Origin: LDYB01 sp037442385
Lineage (GTDB): Bacteria > Armatimonadota > Fimbriimonadia > Fimbriimonadales > GBS-DC
Direction of reading: 5' to 3'
NCBI GenBank assembly: GCA_037442385.1
Contig: JBBIQJ010000021.1
Location: forward strand, 1-22,021
Length of the DNA: 22,021 nt
Shown here: positions 1 through 6,861 of the stretch, piece after piece
How positions within the stretch are numbered: the first letter of the stretch is position 1
How the letters are laid out: each line of letters opens with the position of its first letter
The notes under the pieces: model-generated
What the model was told of the DNA's origin: nothing
Database searches by the model: none
Seen by the model: the letters and a program-made list of their open reading frames with translations, nothing else
Made by a program: the position numbers and the translations under genes

Positions 1-34
1 AGCCGAGCGCCTCAGTTCGTTTTACCGATCGCAT
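1..34 (-). CDS. Start of an unidentified gene cut by the window edge
   Basis: Read on the minus strand, a strong Shine-Dalgarno site GGAGGT (46-41) lies six bases before an ATG at 34-32. The frame stays open to the window edge and gives MRSVKRTEALG. Only eleven residues are visible, so no function can be assigned. The gene is divergent from the aldehyde dehydrogenase that starts at 316. The call rests only on the well placed ribosome binding site. Confidence 0.45.
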   Translation of the reverse strand, partial: MRSVKRTEALG

Positions 35-298
35 TGTCTTACCTCCGTTCGGTGTTGCGGCAACCACGCGTTTCAAGCGATGTTTCACTCCTTGGTCCGC
101 AGTCCCTCGCGGAGGGCGGGAGCCAAAATCACTCTCACAACGCAGTTGACTACAGCCTGATGCAGCAACTTTTGTGCCAAAAGCGCAGAACTCATTGATC
201 CTGTATGCGCCTGATGCGAATTTTGTAGCGCTCCTGTAGGGTGTGGACAGGTTCGGAGCGTGTTTTTTTCCTGTGCATTTTCCCAATCGCCTCTCAGG

Positions 299-304
299 TA
301 CAAT
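299..304 (+). promoter_or_regulatory. Candidate -10 box of the aldehyde dehydrogenase (leaderless type)
   Basis: TACAAT lies 11 bases before the ATG at 316. No clear -35 box is visible and no Shine-Dalgarno site precedes the ATG, so transcription would begin within a few bases of the start codon. The rest of 35-298 holds no gene or clear signal that I can support. Confidence 0.35.
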
Positions 305-315
305 TCCAAACAGCC

Positions 316-1683
316 ATGCCGTTTGTCAGCCGAAACCCGTATACCGAAGAGGTCTGGAAAGAGTACGAGACCGCCGAGGGCGCCTTTGTAGAGTCGCAGC
401 TGCAGTCGCTCCATCAGTCGTTTTTGAAGTGGCGCGAGACGAGCTTCCGAGAGCGCGCGGATGCGCTTCGATGGGTCGCGCAGCACCTGCGGCGGGACAG
501 GGACACCTACGCACAGCTGATTACCGCCGAGATGGGCAAGCCCATCACGCAGGCGCGCGCGGAGGTGGAAAAATGCGCCTGGGCATGTGAGTATTTCGCT
601 GATAACGCCGAATCGATGCTCCGCCCAATGGAGGTGCTGACCGATGCCCGTAAAAGCTATGTGGCGTTCCAGCCATTGGGTGCGATTCTGGCGATTATGC
701 CGTGGAACTTTCCGCTCTGGCAGGCGTTTCGGTTTGCGGTGCCTGCGCTCATGGCGGGCAACACGGTGCTACTCAAGCCTGCTCCCAACACCCCCGCATG
801 TGGGCTGGCAGTTGCGGAGGCGTTTCGCCAGGCGGGGCTGCCGTTTGATCTCCTGCATGTGGTGCTGGTGGAGGTGGAGCAGATTCCTGACCTGATTCGC
901 CATCCGCTGGTGGCGGGAGTCACGCTCACAGGTTCCACGCGGGCGGGGCGGGCGGTGGCGCAAATTGCGGGCGAGGCGCTCAAAAAGTGCGTGCTGGAGC
1001 TGGGCGGTAGCGACCCTGCAATTGTGCTTCGCGACGCCAATCTGGAGCTGGCAGTGACGCAATGTCTGCAGGGGCGGTATATCAACTCCGGTCAGAGCTG
1101 CATCGCCACCAAGCGCATTTTGGTCGAAACCCCCCTGTACGAGGTGTTTGTGGAGCGCTTTGTGGAGGGCAGCCGCCAGCAGGTGATGGGCGACCCCATG
1201 GACGAGGCGACCACGATTGGCCCGCTGGCGCGCGCCGACTTACGCGAGAACCTGCATCGTCAGGTGCGTCAGAGTATCGAGGCGGGCGCGCGCGTGCTGC
1301 TGGGCGGCGACGTCCCCGAAGGACGCGGCTATTTCTATCCTCCCACGGTGATGGTGGACATCACTTCCGACATGCCCGTGTGGAACGAGGAGACCTTCGG
1401 TCCCGTAGCCCCGATTGTGCCCGTTTCGAGCCGTTACGAGGCGGTTCAGCGGGCAAACGAATCGCGCTACGGACTGGGCGCGAGCGTCTTTACCGAGAAC
1501 ATTCGGCTGGGCGAGGAGATTGCCCGTGACAGGCTGGAGGCGGGCAACTGCTTCGTGAACCACTTCGTGTTTTCGGACCCGCGCCTGCCGTTTGGCGGTA
1601 TCAAAGAGAGCGGCTTCGGGCGCGAACTGGGGCTGTTCGGGATTCACGAGTTTGTGAACATCAAGACGGTCTACATCGGGTGA
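316..1683 (+). CDS. NAD(P)-dependent aldehyde dehydrogenase, succinate-semialdehyde dehydrogenase type
   Basis: Cytosolic enzyme that oxidises an aldehyde to its acid with NAD(P). The 455-residue protein, counted from the ATG at 316, has the complete active site: PWNFP with oxyanion Asn131, cofactor Lys154, the general base Glu228 in LELGG, the catalytic Cys262 in NSGQSC, and the EETFGPV and PFGG motifs. The AEVEKCAW segment near residue 83 and the overall length fit the GabD/Sad (YneI) branch, whose usual substrate is succinate semialdehyde; substrate is inferred from family only. An in-frame GTG at 241 would add 25 residues that do not look like the family, so ATG 316 is preferred although it has no clear ribosome binding site. 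recO follows after three bases. Confidence 0.9.
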   Translation: MPFVSRNPYTEEVWKEYETAEGAFVESQLQSLHQSFLKWRETSFRERADALRWVAQHLRRDRDTYAQLITAEMGKPITQARAEVEKCAWACEYFADNAESMLRPMEVLTDARKSYVAFQPLGAILAIMPWNFPLWQAFRFAVPALMAGNTVLLKPAPNTPACGLAVAEAFRQAGLPFDLLHVVLVEVEQIPDLIRHPLVAGVTLTGSTRAGRAVAQIAGEALKKCVLELGGSDPAIVLRDANLELAVTQCLQGRYINSGQSCIATKRILVETPLYEVFVERFVEGSRQQVMGDPMDEATTIGPLARADLRENLHRQVRQSIEAGARVLLGGDVPEGRGYFYPPTVMVDITSDMPVWNEETFGPVAPIVPVSSRYEAVQRANESRYGLGASVFTENIRLGEEIARDRLEAGNCFVNHFVFSDPRLPFGGIKESGFGRELGLFGIHEFVNIKTVYIG

Positions 1684-1686
1684 GCG

Positions 1687-2433
1687 ATGGCACGCGAGCA
1701 GGTGCTGGAAGGGGTGATTCTGCGACGGTGGACTTCGGGCGAATCGGACCGCGTGGTGAGCTTTCTGACCGCAGAGCGGGGCAAACTGCGCCTGAAGGTG
1801 CGGGGCACACAAAAGCCTAACAGCCGCATGGGATTGCTCACCGAACCCCTGAACCGTCTCAGCGCCCGTGTGATCGAGGGGCGCCATCAGCGCCTGCTGG
1901 TGCAGCCGCAACTTTTGCGAACCTATCTGCAGGTGCGCACCGATCTGGAACGCTTGAGCGCGGCGCTCGCGCTCTGTGAAACCCTGGATCGCTGGCTCGC
2001 GGAAGAGCATGCCGAACCGGAAGCCTATTTCACGCTTGTTCAGGCGCTGGAACGGCTGGAGCAGGGGAGCGATGTGGCGACGGTTGTCGGTTGGGCGCTC
2101 TGGCGCTGGCTGGCGCTGCTGGGCTATGCGCCTGACCTGAGCCGATGCCGTGAGTGCGGACATCCCGTTACAGGCGGCGACTGGCAACTCGACGCAGGCG
2201 GCTGCGTATGTGCGCGCTGTATGCCCTCGCGCTCGAATCTTGTTGCGCTCCCGGCAGATCAGATGCAGAGGATTCAGCAGTGGTTCCTGCAGGCACAGCC
2301 GCCTCAGGAGCCGATTTCGGGTGCAGAGCGTCTGGTGCGCACCGCGCTCCGTTACGCCGAGTCCGTGGTGGATGCGGAACCGCGCTGGTTAACTTTCTGG
2401 GAGCGATTGAACACCCTACGCGAGAGAGGGTAA
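1687..2433 (+). CDS. recO: DNA repair protein RecO
   Basis: RecO helps RecF and RecR load RecA on gapped single-stranded DNA and anneals complementary strands. The 248-residue protein has the N-terminal OB-fold with the family opening (VLEGVILRRWTSGESDRVVS), then a helical part, and a zinc site formed by two CxxC pairs at Cys154/Cys157 and Cys175/Cys178. Length is normal for RecO. The gene starts three bases after the aldehyde dehydrogenase stop, so the two are probably cotranscribed. No strong ribosome binding site is seen, which fits translational coupling. Its last 82 bases overlap, tail to tail, the end of the PEP-CTERM gene on the other strand. Confidence 0.93.
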   Translation: MAREQVLEGVILRRWTSGESDRVVSFLTAERGKLRLKVRGTQKPNSRMGLLTEPLNRLSARVIEGRHQRLLVQPQLLRTYLQVRTDLERLSAALALCETLDRWLAEEHAEPEAYFTLVQALERLEQGSDVATVVGWALWRWLALLGYAPDLSRCRECGHPVTGGDWQLDAGGCVCARCMPSRSNLVALPADQMQRIQQWFLQAQPPQEPISGAERLVRTALRYAESVVDAEPRWLTFWERLNTLRERG

Positions 2434-3218
2434 AGCAAACCCAGCCCTGCTCCCAGCACGAGCAGACTGCCCGGCTCCGGAATGGGCGGCAGGGTATCGC
2501 CCTGGTCCCGAATGAGCAAGCCCCCGATGGGAATCAGCAGCCACCACGGCGCTCCCGAACGATTCACCACAGGCGGCACAGGCTCCGCAGGTGCTGGCAT
2601 GGCTTCCGCCAGCACTTCGGTTGGCTCTGGCTCCAGTTCCGGCATCACCTCGGCAATCACTTCGGTGGGCAACACATCTGCCGCGACCACCTCTTCCAGC
2701 GGCAGCTCCACCAGCTCCACAGTGGGCACTTCAGGAAGCGTAACTTCCTGTGCCAGGTGGGGTGTGGGTCTGGTGACTAAAAGTGGCGCTTCGGCTGCCT
2801 GAACCTGCTGGCGCGGGACAGACACCACGGGGGTCAACGGGTTGCCGCAGTTCGCTTTCAGCACAGGCTTGCGGGTGGTTTTCTCCACAAACACGGGCGT
2901 GCCTTTGGGGAGGGTCTTACGTTCCACCAGCAGGCGATTGTCGGGCGGTGCGTAGTACACATTGAAAGTCTCTGCTTTCTCCAGTTTCGCCAGCACAAGG
3001 TTTTTCTCGAAGTAGTCAGCAAGCTCATAGGCGCTCCGTCCAAAGTGGCGGGCATAGCGCTGTGCCACGATCGGCTCGGTACGAATCTGGTTTGCCAGAT
3101 CCTGTACGCTTGCGACAGGACGCACAATGTAGCTGTTGCGTGGCACCAGCCATGACGGCTCTGCACAAGCTAGTCCGACACTCCACAGGGCGAACACAGC
3201 AATCAATCCAAAACGCAT
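2352..3218 (-). CDS. PEP-CTERM sorting-domain protein with acidic Pro/Glu-rich stalk
   Basis: Predicted exported surface protein of 288 residues. An N-terminal signal peptide (1-19, ending LACA) is followed by a globular part of about residues 22-130 that I do not recognise. It includes a conserved-looking KANCGNPL segment near 121. Residues 145-215 are low-complexity and rich in Pro and Glu, with an imperfect repeat (TEVIAEVMPE / TEVLAEAMPA). A PEP-CTERM signal follows: PIPEPGS at 245-251, a hydrophobic helix, then Arg-Arg at 267-268. Such proteins are handled by exosortase in the envelope. The start at 3218 has a good AGGAGGA site, and a TACAAT box lies at 3241-3236. About 20 residues run past the Arg pair, which is unusual, and this tail overlaps recO. 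Function unknown. Confidence 0.75.
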   Translation of the reverse strand: MRFGLIAVFALWSVGLACAEPSWLVPRNSYIVRPVASVQDLANQIRTEPIVAQRYARHFGRSAYELADYFEKNLVLAKLEKAETFNVYYAPPDNRLLVERKTLPKGTPVFVEKTTRKPVLKANCGNPLTPVVSVPRQQVQAAEAPLLVTRPTPHLAQEVTLPEVPTVELVELPLEEVVAADVLPTEVIAEVMPELEPEPTEVLAEAMPAPAEPVPPVVNRSGAPWWLLIPIGGLLIRDQGDTLPPIPEPGSLLVLGAGLGLLYPLSRRVFNRSQKVNQRGSASTTDSA

Positions 3219-3354
3219 CGTGATCCTCCTCTCGTATTGTACCACACTCCGCGCCCAGAGGCTAACACAAGGCTGGTTCTTTAGACGCAACCTGTCTGCC
3301 TGGTGTTCCGAAAAGGGGAAGGGGTTAAGGTAAAATTCAGCCGCGCGCAATCCC

Positions 3355-3548
3355 GACCGTGTGCGCCCCAATCGCATTGGGGCTGAAATATCGGGGGAAG
3401 TCCGGTGAGAGTCCGGCGCTGTGCCGCAACGGTAAGCCCCCTTTGAGGGGACAAGCCCGAATGCCCGGCCACGGTCGACCGCTTCCGCAATGGCGGAAGC
3501 CCTGCGAGCACAGGGTGCGGTCAGGATGGGAGCATAGGCTCTATGCTC
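3355..3548 (+). promoter_or_regulatory. Cobalamin riboswitch (aptamer and linker to expression platform)
   Basis: Leader RNA that binds a cobalamin and usually turns its gene off. Visible parts are a closing stem GACCGTG (3355-3361) with CACGGTC (3470-3476), a hairpin GCCCCAAT...ATTGGGGC, the conserved core CCGGTGAGAGTCCGG (3402-3415) followed by GCCGCAACGGTAAGC, and the B12-box-like stretch at 3454-3470. A branched element follows: outer stem GACCGC/GCGGTC (3477-3482 with 3517-3522), an 8-bp hairpin at 3481-3500 and a 5-bp hairpin at 3500-3515. Next comes an 8-bp hairpin GAGCATAG/CTATGCTC at 3530-3548, then the terminator. A TAAAAT box at 3331-3336 could be its promoter. The controlled gene starts at 3625. 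Confidence 0.9.
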
Positions 3549-3561
3549 GTACATCGCTGAA

Positions 3562-3595
3562 CGCGCCTGACAGCCAGTCGGGCGCGATGTTTTTT
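3562..3595 (+). terminator. Intrinsic terminator of the cobalamin riboswitch
   Basis: A 10-bp stem CGCGCCTGAC/GTCGGGCGCG (one G-U pair) with a 5-base loop, followed by ATG and six T. It lies between the aptamer and the start codon, so ligand-controlled termination is the likely mechanism. The 3' arm can pair instead with 3597-3605 (GGGCGCGAT with ATCGCGCCC). Confidence 0.85.
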
Positions 3596-3624
3596 AATCG
3601 CGCCCAGAAAGGAGGTTCTGCAAC

Positions 3625-4635
3625 ATGATACGAAGGGTGATACTATTCGGATGGAGTGCGCTGTTGAGCGCACAGGCTGTTCTGGCGCAAGTGTCGGGCT
3701 ATACGCCCCCAACGGGTTTCAAAACATTCTCCCTGGAGTTGACCTCTGGCGCCGTTGCTGTCAGCCCCTCAGGCAAGATGGCAGTTGCCAGGGGGCGTTT
3801 CGGCGGCGGCGCGACCATCACCGTGTACGACCGTATCGCCCCGCAGGGACGTCAGGTGTTGACCACCCTCAGCGATGCGCAGTGGCAGTTCTTTGGCGGA
3901 CTGGCATGGCGCGATGACAACACACTCGTGTTCGCCGAGAACGGCGAACTCGACACTGTGCTGGAGTGGAACACAACGACTGGCGCGGTGAACCTGCTGG
4001 CTCCGATGGGGTCCCTCCCGAATGTGGCGGATGTGGTGGTTGTGGGCAATCAGGTGCTGGCGCTTGGCGCCGATGGACCGAACGCCAACAAGCTCTATCG
4101 GGTCGCGAACGACGCGGCGACGGTGCTGGTGGACGCCTATGGCGCTGGCTACGCAGGAGGGCTGGGGTTCCAGAACGGCTTGATTTACGCAGGCGACACC
4201 AACGACCCCACCTTCATCGGCAACCCCGGGCAGGTGTTCCGCTTCCAGCCCGCTTTTGACGCGAACGGTCTCATCACAGGGGTTAGCCCTGTGGATGTGC
4301 TGCCGCTGGCGGGAGGCGGCGGTTCGGGCGTGGTCAGCTTCGTCTTTGACAGCGAGGGCGACCTGATTGCCACCACCCAACGCACGCTGACGATGCTACG
4401 GGGTACGCAGGCAACGCCCTTCGGACGGTTCGGCGGCAGCTATCCGTTCCCCACCAGCATCGCTTACTACGGCGAGGGCTTCGAGCCGTTTCAGGGCACG
4501 GGAATCCTGATTGTGAACGCCCAGTTTACCGAGGTGGGCGGCTTATTCGCGATTACGCCTGTGCCTGAACCTGCGAGCCTGCTAACGGTGTGCGTGGGGC
4601 TGGCAGGTCTCGCGATGTATCGGCGTCGGCGGTAA
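3625..4635 (+). CDS. Secreted PEP-CTERM protein, probable beta-propeller, under B12 riboswitch control
   Basis: 336-residue exported protein. A signal peptide (1-21, ending VLAQ) is followed by about 290 residues of repeated short beta segments such as AVAVSPSGKMAVARG, GLAWRDDNTLVFAE, GGLGFQNGLIYAGD and FVFDSEGDLIATT. These look like the blades of a YncE/SMP-30-type propeller; this fold is my inference. The end is a textbook PEP-CTERM: VPEPAS (313-318), a hydrophobic helix, then RRRR. A near-perfect AAAGGAGGT site at 3608-3616 gives the start. The gene is alone between the cobalamin riboswitch and an intrinsic terminator, so its synthesis is probably repressed when B12 is plentiful. A role in B12 capture at the surface is plausible but unproven. 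Confidence 0.8.
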   Translation: MIRRVILFGWSALLSAQAVLAQVSGYTPPTGFKTFSLELTSGAVAVSPSGKMAVARGRFGGGATITVYDRIAPQGRQVLTTLSDAQWQFFGGLAWRDDNTLVFAENGELDTVLEWNTTTGAVNLLAPMGSLPNVADVVVVGNQVLALGADGPNANKLYRVANDAATVLVDAYGAGYAGGLGFQNGLIYAGDTNDPTFIGNPGQVFRFQPAFDANGLITGVSPVDVLPLAGGGGSGVVSFVFDSEGDLIATTQRTLTMLRGTQATPFGRFGGSYPFPTSIAYYGEGFEPFQGTGILIVNAQFTEVGGLFAITPVPEPASLLTVCVGLAGLAMYRRRR

Positions 4636-4643
4636 TGCTTTTC

Positions 4644-4680
4644 GGTCGGCTCCTCCTGAAATCAGGAGGAACCGACTTTT
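4644..4680 (+). terminator. Intrinsic terminator after the riboswitch-controlled gene
   Basis: Nine bases after the stop codon lies a long hairpin: GTCGG, one mismatch, TCCTCCTGA, a 2-base loop, TCAGGAGGA, and CCGAC, followed by TTTT. It closes the single-gene unit. Confidence 0.85.
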
Positions 4681-4746
4681 CGCAAACCTGCAGGAGATTT
4701 CCCATCCCCGCTGAAAAGATTTCTACACGATGACGGGAGGCTGGCG

Positions 4747-5706
4747 TTGATTACGGTAAGCCTGCTCGCGGAGACCATCGAGCGCGTGCAGGCACAAATT
4801 CGGCGTGTGATTGTCGGGCAGGAGGCGACCCTGCAACAGGCTCTGTGCGCCCTGCTGGCAGATGGGCATGTGCTGCTGGAAGGGGTGCCAGGCATCGCTA
4901 AGACGCTTCTGGTGCGCGTGCTGGCGCAGACGCTGGGACTGGAGTTCCGCCGCGTGCAGTTCACGCCCGACCTGATGCCCTCCGACCTGATTGGCACAAC
5001 GGTGTTCGATACACGCACGGGCGAGTTCCGCGTGCGCAAGGGTCCGATTTTTGCCAATATCGTGCTGGCCGATGAGGTCAACCGCACGCCGCCCAAGACC
5101 CAATCCGCCCTGCTGGAGGCGATGGAAGAGCGGCGCGTCACCATCGACGGCGTGCCCCATCCCCTCCCGCAGCCGTTTATGGTGTTCGCGACCCAGAACC
5201 CGATTGAGTACGAGGGCACTTACCCCCTCCCAGAGGCGCAGTTAGACCGCTTTCTGCTCAAGATTGTGATGGACTATCCCAGTGAGGATGAGGAGAGTGC
5301 AATTCTGCGCCTGCACGACGAAGGCTTCCGCTCCCACCGGCTGGAGGAAGTCGGGATTGAGACCGTGTGGGATGCCGGGACACTGGAGCGTTGTCGCGAG
5401 GTGGTGTGCCAGATTCAGGTCTCCGACGAGGTGCGCCACTACATTCTACAGATTGTTCGCCGCACGCGCCAGAATGAGTATCTGCTGGTGGGTGCCAGTC
5501 CGCGTGCAGGAATCGCGCTCCTGCTGGTGAGCAAAGCGCTTGCGGGGCTGCGGGGACGCGAGTTCGTGACTCCTGACGATGTGAAGCAAATGGCGCTTCC
5601 CGTGCTACGCCACCGCCTAATTCTCAAACCCGAAGCGGAAGTGGAAGGGCTTACAGCGGATAGAATTTTAATGACCCTTCTGGAGGCGATTCCTGTGCCA
5701 CGATGA
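4747..5706 (+). CDS. MoxR-family AAA+ ATPase
   Basis: Cytosolic AAA+ ATPase of the MoxR family, chaperone-like proteins that help assemble or activate protein complexes. The 319 residues are normal for the family. Walker A is GVPGIAKT (46-53), Walker B is IVLADE (105-110), sensor 1 is ATQN (148-151) and the arginine finger is in LDRF (Arg168). The C-terminal lid domain (AAA_lid) is present, with the VGASPRAG motif. The start is a TTG at 4747, chosen because GGGAGG lies six bases before it and no better start is nearby. MoxR genes usually sit before a DUF58 gene; here the next gene is a glycosyltransferase overlapping by ATGA, so the client is not evident. Confidence 0.9.
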   Translation: MITVSLLAETIERVQAQIRRVIVGQEATLQQALCALLADGHVLLEGVPGIAKTLLVRVLAQTLGLEFRRVQFTPDLMPSDLIGTTVFDTRTGEFRVRKGPIFANIVLADEVNRTPPKTQSALLEAMEERRVTIDGVPHPLPQPFMVFATQNPIEYEGTYPLPEAQLDRFLLKIVMDYPSEDEESAILRLHDEGFRSHRLEEVGIETVWDAGTLERCREVVCQIQVSDEVRHYILQIVRRTRQNEYLLVGASPRAGIALLLVSKALAGLRGREFVTPDDVKQMALPVLRHRLILKPEAEVEGLTADRILMTLLEAIPVPR

Positions 5707-6821
5707 GCGCACCAACTTTGCTGGAGGCGCCGAGCCTTCTGACCGAGCCGAAATATCAAGACGGGCGCGAGCGTCCGCTGACGCCGATGCTGATTGTCGT
5801 GCGCCCCAGCAGCAGCGGCATGCTCCGCCATGTGCAGGGGCTGATTAAGTACCTGCCCGAACATGGATTCGCCCCCACGCTCACAGGACCCGACTTCATT
5901 CGCGACCGTCCGGGCCTCCTTGCCGACTCGCGGGCGGTGAAAACCCTGCGCCAGCAAGCCAGCGGTTTCCCGTTTGTGCATTGTCATGGAGTGCGGGCAG
6001 GCTGGGTGTGCGCGCTGGCGTTTCGAGACCGCTACCCCTGGATCTGGACGGTGCATCATCTGTTGCTCCATCGGAGCGCGCTGGTGCGGGCGCTCTGGCG
6101 CTGGATTGCACGCTATCCCCGCTTTGTGCTGGCGGTTTCCGAGAGTGTGCGGGACGGGCTCTTCCGTGGGGGCGTTCCCGCCGAGCGCATTGAGGTGGTT
6201 CACGGTGGGATTGATCTGGAGCGATTCGAGCGCCTGCCGAACCGCGAGGCGATGCGCCAGCAATTCTATGTGCCCCCAAACCGCCCTGTGGTGCTGTGCG
6301 TGGGGCGCTTCGTGCGCCATAAGGGCTTCGATATCGCGATTCGCGCCATGAATCGCGTCTGGCAAACATTCCCGGAGACGGACATCTGGCTGGCTGGCGA
6401 CGGTCCCGACAACACGCGGCTGGTGAACCTGACCCTGCATAGCCATTATCCGCACCACATTCGCTTCTTCGGCTACTGGAGCGCGGTGGAGGAGCTGTAT
6501 GTATCGGCGGATGTGCTGGTGGCGCCAGCACGCGATGCGGGGCTGGGGCTGGCGGTTATGGAAGCGATGGCGTGCGGGCTGCCCGTAATTGCGAGCCAGA
6601 TTCCCCAGCTGCAACGGCTGGTGGAGCATGAGAAAACGGGGTTGCTGGTTCCTGTAGAGAACCCCGACGCGCTCGCCGAAGCGATTATTCGCCTGCTGAA
6701 AGATAAAGCGCTGGCGCAGTGGTTAGCGGAAAACGCCCACCAGTCAGCTGATAGGTTCCACATCCGCCACACGGTGGAGCATACCGTGCCGTTTTATAGG
6801 CAACTTGTTGCAGGAAGCTGA
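5703..6821 (+). CDS. GT4-type glycosyltransferase (GT-B fold) with altered EX7E motif
   Basis: Predicted cytosolic retaining glycosyltransferase of 372 residues that moves a sugar from a nucleotide donor to an unknown acceptor. The N-terminal acceptor half has an SSSGMLRHV glycine region (37-44) and HCHG (93-96). The C-terminal donor half has VVHGGID (165-171), VGRFVRHKG (200-208) and AGDGPD (231-236). The EX7E signature reads A-G-L-G-L-A-V-M-E (279-287), so the first Glu is Ala, with Asp278 just before it. The ATG overlaps the moxR stop (ATGA), so the two are translationally coupled. No polysaccharide operon surrounds it and the acceptor cannot be predicted. Confidence 0.87.
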   Translation: MSAPTLLEAPSLLTEPKYQDGRERPLTPMLIVVRPSSSGMLRHVQGLIKYLPEHGFAPTLTGPDFIRDRPGLLADSRAVKTLRQQASGFPFVHCHGVRAGWVCALAFRDRYPWIWTVHHLLLHRSALVRALWRWIARYPRFVLAVSESVRDGLFRGGVPAERIEVVHGGIDLERFERLPNREAMRQQFYVPPNRPVVLCVGRFVRHKGFDIAIRAMNRVWQTFPETDIWLAGDGPDNTRLVNLTLHSHYPHHIRFFGYWSAVEELYVSADVLVAPARDAGLGLAVMEAMACGLPVIASQIPQLQRLVEHEKTGLLVPVENPDALAEAIIRLLKDKALAQWLAENAHQSADRFHIRHTVEHTVPFYRQLVAGS

Positions 6822-6822
6822 G

Positions 6823-6854
6823 GGGCGTTTGCAGGGCTTGCCCCACAAACGCCC
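6823..6854. terminator. Hairpin between convergent genes, possible terminator
   Basis: Perfect 9-bp stem GGGCGTTTG/CAAACGCCC beginning one base after the glycosyltransferase stop, with an inner GGGC/GCCC pairing. It sits between two convergent genes but has no T tract on either side, so a terminating role is uncertain. Confidence 0.4.
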
Positions 6855-6861
6855 GCAAGGG

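Noticed and set aside
241..315. Upstream GTG start for the first aldehyde dehydrogenase
   Set aside because: The 25 extra residues do not resemble the family, and a -10 box lies inside this stretch, so the ATG at 316 is the better start.
5439..6629. Minus-strand open frame of 396 codons
   Set aside because: Antisense to the MoxR and glycosyltransferase genes, both certain from their motifs.
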